DNA of 64,000 nt from Pseudomonas sp. GM41(2012) (GCF_000282315.2 NZ_AKJN02000007.1:806001-870000); one strand, 5' to 3'. Numbered from the stretch's first letter, positions 24,370 through 33,522 are shown. Notes: generated from the sequence alone by a model not told the origin. Numbers and translations: made by a program.

Positions 24370-27204
24370 TCAGGCCTTGTCGCGAGCCAGTAGCGGCTTG
24401 AGGTAGAAGCCAGTGTGGGATTGCTTCATCTCTGACACTTCTTCCGGCGTACCGACGGCAATGATCTGTCCGCCCTTGGAACCGCCTTCCGGCCCGAGGT
24501 CCACCAACCAGTCAGCTGTTTTGATGACATCAAGGTTATGTTCGATCACCACCACAGTGTTGCCGTGGTCGCGCAATCGATGCAAAACGTCGAGCAGTTG
24601 CTGAATATCCGCAAAGTGCAGGCCGGTCGTCGGCTCATCGAGGATGTACAGCGTCTTGCCGGTATCGCGCTTGGACAGTTCACGGGACAACTTCACCCGC
24701 TGGGCTTCACCACCCGATAGCGTGGTCGCTGATTGCCCGAGCTTGATGTACGACAGGCCGACATCCATCAGCGTCTGAAGCTTGCGCGCCAGGGCCGGAA
24801 CCGCATCGAAGAACACCCGCGCTTCCTCGATCGTCATCTCGAGGGTTTCGTGAATGTTCTTGCCCTTGTACTTGATCTCCAGGGTTTCGCGGTTGTAGCG
24901 CTTGCTCTTGCAGACGTCGCATGGGACATAGATGTCCGGCAGGAAGTGCATTTCCACCTTGATCAGGCCATCGCCCTGACACGCTTCGCAACGTCCGCCC
25001 TTCACGTTGAAGGAGAAGCGTCCAGGACCATAACCTCGGGAGCGGGACTCCGGCACACCGGCGAACAGTTCGCGAATCGGTGTGAACAACCCGGTGTAGG
25101 TCGCCGGGTTGGAGCGTGGCGTTCGACCGATCGGGCTCTGGTCGATGTCGACAACCTTATCCAGATGCTCCAGACCTTTGATGCTGTCGTGAGCGGCCGC
25201 TTCGAGCGTCGTTGCACCGTTCAGTGCCGTAGCGCTAAGCGGGAACAGGGTGTTGTTGATCAGCGTCGACTTGCCCGAGCCGGACACGCCGGTTACACAG
25301 GTCAGCAGGCCGATTGGAATGTCCAGATCGACATCGCGCAAGTTGTTGCCACGGGCGCCCTTGAGGGACAGCGACAACTTCTTGTTACGCGGCGTGCGTT
25401 TGGCCGGGACTGCAATCTTCACCCGGCCCGACAGGTATTTGCCGGTCAGCGAATCTGGATGAGCCATGACTTCGGCCGGCGTACCTTCAGCGACAATGTG
25501 TCCGCCGTGTACACCTGCGCCCGGACCGATATCCACCACGTAGTCAGCCAGGCGAATCGCATCTTCGTCGTGCTCGACCACGATCACCGTGTTGCCGATA
25601 TCCCGCAAGTGCTTGAGGGTGCCGAGCAGCCGATCGTTGTCCCGCTGGTGCAAACCAATTGACGGCTCGTCGAGAATGTACAGAACGCCAACCAGGCCTG
25701 CGCCGATCTGGCTGGCCAGACGGATACGTTGCGCTTCACCACCGGACAACGTGTCGGCACTGCGATCCAGCGACAAATAGTCCAGGCCAACGTTGACCAG
25801 GAACTGCAGTCGCTCGCGAATTTCCTTGAGAATCTTGTCGGCAATTTCACCGCGACGGCCAGTAAGCTTCAGTACGCCGAAATATTCACAGGCATCGCCA
25901 ATCGGTAGATTGGTCACCGCTGGCAGCGTCTTCTCGCCCACCCATACATGCCGCGCCTCGCGCCGCAGTCGAGTACCGCGGCAATCGGGGCAATGCTGGG
26001 TGCTGAGGAACTTGGCCAGCTCCTCACGCACCGAGGCGGACTCGGTTTCGCGGTAGCGACGTTCCAGATTCGGCACGATGCCTTCGAACGGGTGCGAACG
26101 TTTGACGATGTCGCCACGGTCGTTCAGGTATTTGAAGTCGACGTTCTGCGACCCGCTGCCGTGCAGGATGAACTTCTGCTGATCGGCCGGCAGTTCGTTG
26201 AACGGCACTTCCAGGCTGAACTTGTAGTGCGAAGCCAACGAGCCGAGCATCTGGAAGTAATAGACGTTGCGCCGGTCCCAGCCACGAATCGCGCCCTCGG
26301 CCAGTGTCAGTTCGCCATTGACCAATCGCTTGATGTCGAAGAACTGCTTAACACCCAGGCCATCGCAAGTCGGGCAAGCGCCAGCCGGGTTGTTGAAGGA
26401 GAACAGCTTGGGTTCCAGCTCGCTGATGGCATGACCGCAGATCGGGCAGGCGAAGCGCGCGGAGAAGATGATTTCTTCGCCGGGCTCGTCGTCCATCGGC
26501 GCGACCAGGGCGATGCCGTCTGCCAGCTTCAGCGCGGTCTCGAACGACTCGGCCAGGCGCTGTTGCAGGTCGGCGCGCACCTTGAAGCGGTCGACCACCA
26601 CATCGATCGAGTGCTTCTTCTGCTTATCCAGCTTCGGCAATTCGTCCAGCTCACAGAGCCTGCCGTTGACCCGGGCTCGCACAAAGCCCTGGGCGCGCAG
26701 TTCTTCGAAGACCGAAAGGTGTTCGCCTTTACGCTCGCGGATCACCGGGGCCAGCAGCATCAGTTTGCTGCCCTCCGGTTGGGCGAGGACCAGGTCGACC
26801 ATTTGGCTGACGGTCTGCGCTTCCAGCGGAATGTCGTGATCCGGGCAACGCGGAATACCCACGCGAGCATAAAGCAGGCGCAGGTAGTCGTAGATTTCGG
26901 TGATGGTGCCGACCGTCGAACGCGGGTTGTGCGAGGTCGACTTCTGCTCGATGGAAATAGCTGGCGACAATCCTTCGATGGTGTCGACGTCAGGTTTTTC
27001 CATCATCGACAAAAATTGCCGGGCGTACGCCGACAACGATTCGACGTAGCGGCGCTGGCCTTCGGCGTACAGCGTATCGAACGCCAGGGACGATTTGCCG
27101 GATCCGGACAGGCCGGTGATGACGATCAGTTTGTCCCGTGGCAGGGTCAGGTCGATGTTCTTCAGGTTGTGGGTTCGGGCCCCACGAATCAGGATCTTGT
27201 CCAA
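24370..27204 (-). CDS. uvrA: UvrABC excision nuclease subunit A
   Basis: Damage-recognition ATPase of nucleotide excision repair; a dimer that loads UvrB. Start taken as TTG at 27204 (read as Met: MDKILIRGARTHNLKN), giving the usual 944 residues, with GCGAGG upstream. The frame is open to 27270, but those 22 residues are not family sequence. The first Walker A is GLSGSGKS (31-38) and a second GVSGSGKST follows in the C-terminal half. Zinc cysteines appear in CPICGH...CPTCDG and in GGRCEAC...CDVCKS. Two ABC signatures LSGGEAQR are present. Complete. Confidence 0.97.
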   Translation of the reverse strand: MDKILIRGARTHNLKNIDLTLPRDKLIVITGLSGSGKSSLAFDTLYAEGQRRYVESLSAYARQFLSMMEKPDVDTIEGLSPAISIEQKSTSHNPRSTVGTITEIYDYLRLLYARVGIPRCPDHDIPLEAQTVSQMVDLVLAQPEGSKLMLLAPVIRERKGEHLSVFEELRAQGFVRARVNGRLCELDELPKLDKQKKHSIDVVVDRFKVRADLQQRLAESFETALKLADGIALVAPMDDEPGEEIIFSARFACPICGHAISELEPKLFSFNNPAGACPTCDGLGVKQFFDIKRLVNGELTLAEGAIRGWDRRNVYYFQMLGSLASHYKFSLEVPFNELPADQQKFILHGSGSQNVDFKYLNDRGDIVKRSHPFEGIVPNLERRYRETESASVREELAKFLSTQHCPDCRGTRLRREARHVWVGEKTLPAVTNLPIGDACEYFGVLKLTGRRGEIADKILKEIRERLQFLVNVGLDYLSLDRSADTLSGGEAQRIRLASQIGAGLVGVLYILDEPSIGLHQRDNDRLLGTLKHLRDIGNTVIVVEHDEDAIRLADYVVDIGPGAGVHGGHIVAEGTPAEVMAHPDSLTGKYLSGRVKIAVPAKRTPRNKKLSLSLKGARGNNLRDVDLDIPIGLLTCVTGVSGSGKSTLINNTLFPLSATALNGATTLEAAAHDSIKGLEHLDKVVDIDQSPIGRTPRSNPATYTGLFTPIRELFAGVPESRSRGYGPGRFSFNVKGGRCEACQGDGLIKVEMHFLPDIYVPCDVCKSKRYNRETLEIKYKGKNIHETLEMTIEEARVFFDAVPALARKLQTLMDVGLSYIKLGQSATTLSGGEAQRVKLSRELSKRDTGKTLYILDEPTTGLHFADIQQLLDVLHRLRDHGNTVVVIEHNLDVIKTADWLVDLGPEGGSKGGQIIAVGTPEEVSEMKQSHTGFYLKPLLARDKA

Positions 27205-27254
27205 AGTGGCCTCGCTCGGCGGGCGTCGAAAACGTAGGAGTATACGGCCAAATA

Positions 27255-27270
27255 CTGGATGGATGCACAC
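27255..27270. promoter_or_regulatory. Weak LexA-like palindrome upstream of uvrA
   Basis: CTGG-N8-ACAC matches the LexA box CTGT-N8-ACAG at 6 of 8 positions with exact spacing, about 50-65 bases before the uvrA TTG start. uvrA is SOS-controlled in E. coli; here the evidence is only this degenerate site. Confidence 0.25.
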
Positions 27271-27395
27271 TATCGAATGAGCGGGTTGCAGCCTTACATG
27301 AAGAGTCTGTCAGCAGAGCGCGTCAAAGCGTCGCGATATACCCCGTCAATCGATGGGACTGGTAGAATCGCCGCCGGTTCACATGAGGTTTTTCC

Positions 27396-28793
27396 ATGCA
27401 CGATCCCCACAGCGAACGCATGAGTGGCAGTGAGACCCGCGCGGCAAGCGGTCTGGCCCTGGTGTTCGCCTTCCGTATGCTTGGCATGTTCATGGTGTTG
27501 CCGGTACTGGCGACCTATGGGATGGATCTGGCAGGAGCGACCCCGGCCCTCATCGGGCTGGCGATTGGCGCTTACGGCCTGACCCAGGCGATCTTCCAGA
27601 TTCCTTTCGGCTTCATTTCCGACCGCATCGGCCGTCGTCCGGTGATTTACCTGGGGCTGATCGTCTTCGCCCTCGGTAGCGTGCTGGCGGCCAATGCCGA
27701 TTCGATCTGGGGCGTGATCGCCGGACGAATCCTGCAAGGCGCCGGGGCGATTTCTGCGGCGGTGATGGCGTTACTGTCAGACCTGACCCGTGAACAGCAT
27801 CGGACCAAAGCGATGGCCATGATCGGCATGACGATCGGTCTGTCGTTCGCTGTCGCGATGGTTGTAGGACCGTTGCTGACCCGCGCCTTCGGCCTGTCCG
27901 GATTGTTCCTCGCCACGGGCGGCATGGCGCTGTTCGGCATCGTGATCGTGATGTTCATGGTGCCGCGCTCGACCGGGCCGTTGCAGCACCGCGAGTCCGG
28001 TGTTGCGCGCCAGGCGCTGATACCGACGCTCAAGCACCCGGACCTGCTGCGTCTGGACCTGGGCATTTTTGTGTTGCACGCGATGTTGATGTCGAGCTTC
28101 GTTGCGTTGCCGTTGGCGCTGGTCGAAAAAGCCGGGCTGCCCAAAGAGCAGCATTGGTGGGTGTACCTGACCGCGCTGCTGATTTCCTTCTTCGCCATGA
28201 TCCCGTTCATTATCTACGGCGAGAAGAAACGCAAAATGAAACGAGTTTTACTCGGCTCCGTCACGACGCTGATGCTCACTGAGCTATTCTTCTGGCAGTT
28301 CGGCGATAGCTTGCGAGCTCTGGTGATCGGAACGGTGGTGTTCTTTACTGCGTTCAACTTACTGGAAGCTTCTCTACCATCGCTGATCAGCAAGGTTTCA
28401 CCGGCAGGCGGCAAAGGCACGGCGATGGGGGTTTATTCCACCAGCCAGTTCCTTGGCTCGGCGCTCGGTGGCATCCTCGGCGGTTGGCTGTTCCAGCATG
28501 GCGGTTTGTCGGTTGTATTCCTTGGATGCGCCGGCCTGGCTGCCCTCTGGCTGGCCTTTGCTGTTACCATGCGCGAACCACCTTATGTCACGAGCCTGCG
28601 CTTGCCGTTGTCGCCCGAGGCGATCCGCGAAGCGGGTCTGGTTGAGCGCCTGAAGGCCGTCGTAGGGGTAACAGATGCGGTGATCGTTGCTGATGAAGCA
28701 GCGATTTACATCAAATTGGACACAGAACTATTGGATCGCACCACCCTTGAGCGCCTGGTGAACAACCCGGCCGGGGCAGCGTGCGTAGCCTAG
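27396..28793 (+). CDS. YajR-like MFS transporter
   Basis: Major-facilitator inner-membrane protein, 465 residues, 12 predicted membrane helices. The motif between helices 2 and 3 (GFISDRIGRRPVIY, about residues 73-86) is that of drug/proton antiporters. After the last helix, about residues 395-465 form a soluble tail (VERLKAVVGVTDAVIV...IYIKL) like the small YAM domain of E. coli YajR. Substrate is unknown. It is divergent from uvrA and 9 bases upstream of ssb, so it may be co-transcribed with ssb, as in PAO1 (PA4233-PA4232). A TAGAAT -10-like box lies at 27363, but no good -35 was found. Confidence 0.88.
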   Translation: MHDPHSERMSGSETRAASGLALVFAFRMLGMFMVLPVLATYGMDLAGATPALIGLAIGAYGLTQAIFQIPFGFISDRIGRRPVIYLGLIVFALGSVLAANADSIWGVIAGRILQGAGAISAAVMALLSDLTREQHRTKAMAMIGMTIGLSFAVAMVVGPLLTRAFGLSGLFLATGGMALFGIVIVMFMVPRSTGPLQHRESGVARQALIPTLKHPDLLRLDLGIFVLHAMLMSSFVALPLALVEKAGLPKEQHWWVYLTALLISFFAMIPFIIYGEKKRKMKRVLLGSVTTLMLTELFFWQFGDSLRALVIGTVVFFTAFNLLEASLPSLISKVSPAGGKGTAMGVYSTSQFLGSALGGILGGWLFQHGGLSVVFLGCAGLAALWLAFAVTMREPPYVTSLRLPLSPEAIREAGLVERLKAVVGVTDAVIVADEAAIYIKLDTELLDRTTLERLVNNPAGAACVA

Positions 28794-28802
28794 GAGAACG
28801 TT

Positions 28803-29333
28803 ATGGCCCGTGGGGTTAACAAAGTCATATTGGTCGGCACTTGCGGCCAGGATCCCGAAGTTCGCTACTTGCCTAACGGTAACGCCGTGACCAACCTGAG
28901 TCTGGCGACCAGCGAACAGTGGACCGACAAGCAAACCGGTCAGAAGGTCGAGAAGACCGAATGGCACCGTGTGTCGATGTTCGGCAAAGTTGCCGAAATC
29001 GCCGGCGAGTACCTGCGTAAAGGTTCGCAGGTCTACATCGAAGGCAAGCTGCAGACCCGCGAGTGGGAAAAAGACGGTATCAAGCGTTACACCACTGAAA
29101 TCGTGGTCGACATGCAAGGCACCATGCAACTGCTGGGCGGCCGTCCACAGCAGGGCGACCAACAAGGCGGGGGCAATAACTACCAGCAGTCCGCCCCGGC
29201 CCCACGCCAACAGGCTCCGCGTCCGCAGCAATCGGCAGCACCGCAACAGTCGCGTCAGGCTCCGGCTCCACAGCAGGCTGCTCCGCAACCGGCTCCGGAT
29301 TTCGACAGCTTTGATGACGATATCCCGTTCTAA
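28803..29333 (+). CDS. ssb: Single-stranded DNA-binding protein
   Basis: Binds and organises single-stranded DNA in replication, repair and recombination, and recruits partners through its tail. It has 176 residues. The OB fold is at about residues 1-108 (MARGVNKVILVGTCGQDPEVR...), followed by a disordered linker of mainly Q, P, A and G (about 115-165). The conserved acidic tip is DDDIPF. GAGAACG precedes the ATG, 9 bases after the MFS gene. Ends at a strong bidirectional terminator. Confidence 0.98.
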   Translation: MARGVNKVILVGTCGQDPEVRYLPNGNAVTNLSLATSEQWTDKQTGQKVEKTEWHRVSMFGKVAEIAGEYLRKGSQVYIEGKLQTREWEKDGIKRYTTEIVVDMQGTMQLLGGRPQQGDQQGGGNNYQQSAPAPRQQAPRPQQSAAPQQSRQAPAPQQAAPQPAPDFDSFDDDIPF

Positions 29334-29356
29334 AAAGCAGCTATCCAGTCAGTAAC

Positions 29357-29388
29357 AAAAAAGCGAAGCCATCTGGCTTCGCTTTTTT
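29357..29388. terminator. Bidirectional terminator between ssb and the OsmC-YcaO gene
   Basis: AAAAAAGCGAAGCC pairs with GGCTTCGCTTTTTT (14 bp) around ATCT. It lies between convergent genes and has T-runs in both directions. Confidence 0.92.
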
Positions 29389-29398
29389 GTTGGCGCTA

Positions 29399-31603
29399 TT
29401 AACTGAATAACGCGCTCACATTGGCCCGTGCCGAGTGCAGTTTCTTGTAGCTATCGATCAACCGCAGGTGCCTGTCGAGCCCCTCCAGTTTCAAGCTGGT
29501 CGGCGTCAAGCCATGGAAACGCACGCTGCCGTCCACAGAACCGATCGCTGCATCCGTGCGCTCGTTGCCAAACATCCGGCGGAAGTTGGCCTCGTAGTCT
29601 TCCAGTTCCAGGTCTTCGTCCAGCTTCATCTCCAGCACCACATTGACCGCCTGGTAGAACAAACCACGCTCAACCGTGTTGTCGTTGTACTGCAGGAACA
29701 TTTCTACCGCCTCTTTCGCCTCTTCATATTGCTGCAAGGCGAGATAAATCAGCAGCTTCAACTCAAGAATCGTCAGCTGACCCCACGCCGTATTGTCGTC
29801 AAATTCGATGCCGATCAGGCTGGTGATGTCGGTGTAGTCGTCCAGCTCACTTTCCACCAGACGTTCAACCAGCGATTGCAGTTCTTCTTCGTTCAGGCGA
29901 TGCAGGTTCAGGATATCGGCGCGGAAGAACAGCGCTTTGTTGGTGTTATCCCAGATCAGATCGTCCGCAGGATAGATTTCCGAATAGTCCGGCACCAGGA
30001 TGCGGCACGCCGTTGCGCCGATGTGCTCGTAAACCGCCATGTACGATTCTTTGCCCATGCCTTTAAGAATGCCGAACAAGGTCGCGGCTTCCTCGGCATT
30101 CGAGTTTTCACCCTGGCCGGAGAAGTCCCACTCCACGAATTCGTAATCGGACTTGGAGCTGAAGAAGCGCCACGACACCACGCCGCTGGAGTCGATAAAG
30201 TGCTCGACGAAGTTGTTCGGCTCGGTCACCGCATGGCCTTCAAACGTCGGCTGGGGCAGGTCGTTGAGGCCTTCGAAGCTGCGGCCCTGCAACAATTCGG
30301 TCAAGCTGCGTTCCAGCGCCACTTCCAGGCTCGGGTGCGCGCCGAACGAGGCGAACACACCGCCGGTACGCGGGTTCATCAACGTGACGCACATCACCGG
30401 GAATTCACCCCCCAGGGACGCGTCCTTCACCAACACGGGGAATCCCTGCTCTTCCAGCGCCTGAATACCGGCCAGTATGGCGGGGTACTTTGCCAGCACG
30501 CTGGCCGGCACATCCGGGAGTGCGAATTCGCCTTCGATGATTTCGCGCTTTACCGCGCGCTCGAAGATCTCCGACAGGCACTGCACCTGGGCTTCGGCCA
30601 GTGTGTTACCGGCACTCATGCCGTTGCTCAGGAAAAGGTTTTCAATCAGGTTGGACGGGAAGTACACCACCTCACCGTCCGACTGGCGCACGTAGGGCAG
30701 CGAGCAGATGCCGCGCTCTTCATTGCCCGAGTTGGTGTCGATCAGATGGGAACCGCGCAACTCGCCCTCTCGGTTGTAAATCTTCAGGCAGTGCGCGTCG
30801 AGTATTTCGGCCGGCAGTTCATCTTTACGGCCAGGCTTGAACCAGCGCTCGTTCGGGTAATGCACAAACGGCGCGTTGGCGATGTCTTCGCCCCAGAACT
30901 GGTCGTTGTAGAAGAAGTTGCAGTTGAGTCGTTCGATAAACTCGCCCAACGCCGACGCCAACGCGCCTTCCTTGGTCGCACCCTTGCCGTTGGTAAAGCA
31001 CATCGGTGAGTGCGCGTCGCGGATATGCAGCGACCACACGTTGGGCACGATATTGCGCCACGAGGCGATTTCAATCTTCATGCCCAGGTCCGCCAGAATG
31101 GCCGACATGTTGGCGATGGTTTGCTCCAGCGGCAGATCCTTGCCCGCGATATAGGTGTGCGCCTCTGAATTAGACGCAGGCATCAGCAACGCCTGGGCAT
31201 CGGCGTCGAGGTTTTCCACCTCTTCGATCACAAACTCAGGCCCGGCTTGCACCACTTTTTTCACGGTGCAACGGTCGATGGAACGCAGGATGCCTTGGCG
31301 GTCCTTGTCGGAGATGTCCGCCGGTAGCTCGACCTGGATCTTGAAAATCTGGTTGTAACGGTTTTCCGGGTCAACAATATTGTTCTGCGACAGGCGGATG
31401 TTTTCGGTGGGGATGCTGCGAGTGTCGCAGTACAACTTCACGAAATACGCCGCACACAACGCCGACGAAGCCAGGAAGTAATCGAACGGACCCGGTGCCG
31501 AGCCATCGCCTTTGTAGCGGATAGGTTGATCGGCCACCACCGTGAAGTCGTCGAACTTGGCTTCAAGTCGAAGGTTGTCGAGAAAGTTGACCTTGATTTC
31601 CAT
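29399..31603 (-). CDS. OsmC domain / YcaO domain fusion protein
   Basis: 734 residues in two parts. Residues about 1-135 resemble OsmC/Ohr peroxide-detoxifying proteins, with the two expected cysteines at C50 (SSALC) and C112 (DRCTV). Residues about 150-600 are a YcaO ATP-using domain, with the paired acidic helices ALGEFIERLNCNF and QCLSEIFERAVKREI that bind magnesium-ATP. The remainder is a helical tail like that of E. coli YcaO. E. coli YcaO (no OsmC part) assists RimO in methylthiolating ribosomal protein S12; YcaO domains elsewhere form azolines or thioamides. No precursor peptide, TfuA or RimO gene lies nearby. The start ATG at 31603 has no purine-rich ribosome-binding site (it is preceded by a C-run). 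Family assignment firm, role inferred. Confidence 0.88.
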   Translation of the reverse strand: MEIKVNFLDNLRLEAKFDDFTVVADQPIRYKGDGSAPGPFDYFLASSALCAAYFVKLYCDTRSIPTENIRLSQNNIVDPENRYNQIFKIQVELPADISDKDRQGILRSIDRCTVKKVVQAGPEFVIEEVENLDADAQALLMPASNSEAHTYIAGKDLPLEQTIANMSAILADLGMKIEIASWRNIVPNVWSLHIRDAHSPMCFTNGKGATKEGALASALGEFIERLNCNFFYNDQFWGEDIANAPFVHYPNERWFKPGRKDELPAEILDAHCLKIYNREGELRGSHLIDTNSGNEERGICSLPYVRQSDGEVVYFPSNLIENLFLSNGMSAGNTLAEAQVQCLSEIFERAVKREIIEGEFALPDVPASVLAKYPAILAGIQALEEQGFPVLVKDASLGGEFPVMCVTLMNPRTGGVFASFGAHPSLEVALERSLTELLQGRSFEGLNDLPQPTFEGHAVTEPNNFVEHFIDSSGVVSWRFFSSKSDYEFVEWDFSGQGENSNAEEAATLFGILKGMGKESYMAVYEHIGATACRILVPDYSEIYPADDLIWDNTNKALFFRADILNLHRLNEEELQSLVERLVESELDDYTDITSLIGIEFDDNTAWGQLTILELKLLIYLALQQYEEAKEAVEMFLQYNDNTVERGLFYQAVNVVLEMKLDEDLELEDYEANFRRMFGNERTDAAIGSVDGSVRFHGLTPTSLKLEGLDRHLRLIDSYKKLHSARANVSALFS

Positions 31604-31673
31604 GGGGGGTTACCAGAATAACGGGCTAGACGATTTGGTCGCCATTATCCGGCTTTTCGGCCGTAAGTCTCAG

Positions 31674-31713
31674 AAAAAAGGCCAGTCATATGCGCACGCG
31701 ACTGGCCTTTTTT
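31674..31713. terminator. Bidirectional terminator downstream of the cysteine hydrolase
   Basis: AAAAAAGGCCAGTC pairs with GACTGGCCTTTTTT (14 bp) around a 12-base loop. It terminates the minus-strand hydrolase gene (ending at 31758), whose transcript would otherwise run into the OsmC-YcaO gene. Confidence 0.85.
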
Positions 31714-31757
31714 GTTTCGGGAGCGTCGGATTGCAGTATCTGACGCAGACGCGTTGG

Positions 31758-32312
31758 TCAGTGATGCGCCGCCAGGAACTCGTCAGTGGACACCACGCTT
31801 GCATAGGCGAAGCCTAGGGCCGACATGAACGCGGCGTGCACGTGGGCTGCCGGGACAGTGACGCCGTTAAATTCCAGATCACGGGTAGCGCAGGCGTCGT
31901 GAATCACCGTGACGGTGTAGCCAAGATCGGCGGCGGCACGGGTGACGCCGTCGATACACATGTGACTCATGCTGCCGACGACGACCAGTTCTTTGATGTC
32001 TTGCTCGTCGAGGATCGATTTCAGATCGGTTTCGCGGAACGAGTTGACGAAGTGCTTGAGCACGACCGGTTCGTCGGCGCGGTTGAGGACTTTGGGGTGC
32101 AGCTTCGCGCCTTCGGAGCCCGGAGTGAAAAAGGGCGCTTCGGCGGAGGTGAATTCGTGGCGGATGTGCACCACCGAATCACCGGCATCGCGGAAGGCTT
32201 TGATCAGTCGTGCGGCGTTGTCCGCGGCAGTGTCAGCGCCGACCAGCGGCCACTTGCCTTGGGGGAAGTAGTCATTTTGGAAATCGACTACGATGAGTGC
32301 TTGCTTGGCCAT
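31758..32312 (-). CDS. Isochorismatase-family cysteine hydrolase
   Basis: Cysteine hydrolase fold shared by isochorismatases, nicotinamidases and amidases. Start chosen at ATG 32312 (MAKQALIVVDFQND) after CGAGGAAAC, giving 184 residues; the longer frame from 32432 has no family sequence before this. The catalytic triad is visible: D10, K86 and C119 (SHMCIDG). Substrate unknown: the DFQNDYF start and SHMCIDG loop recall nicotinamidase-like and isochorismatase-like enzymes equally. Divergent from a GlxA-type regulator 101 bases away, which probably controls it. Confidence 0.85.
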   Translation of the reverse strand: MAKQALIVVDFQNDYFPQGKWPLVGADTAADNAARLIKAFRDAGDSVVHIRHEFTSAEAPFFTPGSEGAKLHPKVLNRADEPVVLKHFVNSFRETDLKSILDEQDIKELVVVGSMSHMCIDGVTRAAADLGYTVTVIHDACATRDLEFNGVTVPAAHVHAAFMSALGFAYASVVSTDEFLAAHH

Positions 32313-32413
32313 GACTGTTTCCTCGAAGTGCTTGTTGGTGTGGAATGAAGTATTGGGTCTGGCAGGCCGTCCGAGGATTGGCCGCACCGACAATAGAAGG
32401 GGGAAAACTGACA

Positions 32414-33406
32414 ATGGACGCAGAAAAGCCAATCGCCGAGCTGGGTGTGCTGATCTATCCCGGTGCGCAGATGGCGGCGGTGCATGGGTTGACGGACTTG
32501 TTCGGGGTGGCGAACCGGATTGCCGCCGAGCATCAGGCGGCGCAGTTGCCGTTGCTGCGGGTCAGCCATTGGCAGGTTGATGGCGATCAGGCGCCCGAGC
32601 GGGTCTACGACAGTCATCCCGCTGCGGACGGCGCGTTGGTGGCGGTGTTGATCCCGCCGTCGATTGCCGGTTTTTCCGAAGGCCAGGCACCGCAGGGGCT
32701 GATTCGCTGGCTGCGTCAGCAACATGCCAATGGTGCGACACTCGGCGGGGTTTGTGTGGGGTCGATTCTGTTGGCCGAGAGCGGTCTGCTCGACGGTCGC
32801 AGCGCCACCACCCACTGGACCTCGGCCAAAACCTTCGCCGAGCGTTATCCGGCGATCAAGCTCAAGGCCGACACACCCATCGTTGACGACGGCGACCTGA
32901 TCACCACGGCGGGGCTGATGGCGTGGTCCGAGCTGGGCTTGCGTCTGGTCAACCGTCTGCTGGGGCCGAGCATCGCCACCAGCACTGCGCGGTTTTTGGT
33001 GGTGGAACACAGCGACAGCGCCAGTGAATGCGGCAGCAATTTTTCACCCATTCTCAGCCATGGAGATGCTTCGATTCTCAAGGTCCAGCATTGGCTGCAA
33101 AGCACCGGAGCGACCGATGTGTCGCTGGCGACGATGGCCGAGCGGGCAGGACTGGAAGAACGCACGTTCCTGCGTCGATTTCGCGCGGCAACCGGGCTCA
33201 AACCCACCGAGTATTGCCAGCACCTGCGGGTCGGCAAGGCCCGGGAAATGCTTGAGTTCACCAACGGCACCATCGATCACATTGCCTGGACGGTGGGGTA
33301 TCAGGATCCGAGTGCATTTCGGGCAACGTTCAAGAAGATTACCGGGTTGGCGCCGAGTGATTACCGGACACGGTTTGGGGTGACACCGACTGCCGTAACT
33401 CGGTAG
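32414..33406 (+). CDS. GlxA-family AraC-type transcriptional regulator
   Basis: Transcription factor with an N-terminal DJ-1/PfpI-like ligand domain (about residues 1-190) and a C-terminal pair of AraC helix-turn-helix motifs (about 225-325; LATMAERAGLEERTFLRRF and IDHIAWTVGYQDPSAFRATFK). The elbow cysteine C114 lies in GGVCVGS. Start taken at ATG 32414 with AAGGGGG upstream (330 residues); an in-frame ATG at 32345 would add 23 residues. Divergent from the cysteine hydrolase, a common arrangement in which the regulator activates its neighbour. Inducer unknown. Confidence 0.87.
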   Translation: MDAEKPIAELGVLIYPGAQMAAVHGLTDLFGVANRIAAEHQAAQLPLLRVSHWQVDGDQAPERVYDSHPAADGALVAVLIPPSIAGFSEGQAPQGLIRWLRQQHANGATLGGVCVGSILLAESGLLDGRSATTHWTSAKTFAERYPAIKLKADTPIVDDGDLITTAGLMAWSELGLRLVNRLLGPSIATSTARFLVVEHSDSASECGSNFSPILSHGDASILKVQHWLQSTGATDVSLATMAERAGLEERTFLRRFRAATGLKPTEYCQHLRVGKAREMLEFTNGTIDHIAWTVGYQDPSAFRATFKKITGLAPSDYRTRFGVTPTAVTR

Positions 33407-33422
33407 CCAGATCACAACAGAA

Positions 33423-33522
33423 CAAAATGTGGGAGCGGGCTTGCTCGCGAATACGGTGTGTCATTCAGCATTAATATCGACTGACAGATTGCATTCGCGA
33501 GCAAGCCCGCTCCCACATTTTG
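33423..33522. repeat. REPIN with perfect 30-bp arms
   Basis: Arms 33423-33452 and 33493-33522 are exact reverse complements (CAAAATGTGGGAGCGGGCTT.../...AAGCCCGCTCCCACATTTTG), spacer 40 bases. It fills the middle of the 304-base gap 33407-33710. The rest of that gap (33523-33710) shows two copies of GTCGTGCA-A/G-AAT and nothing else recognised. Confidence 0.9.

Noticed and set aside
29399..31603. RiPP (thiazole/oxazole peptide) biosynthetic cluster around the YcaO domain
   Set aside because: No small precursor gene, dehydrogenase, E1-like partner, TfuA or export gene is adjacent.
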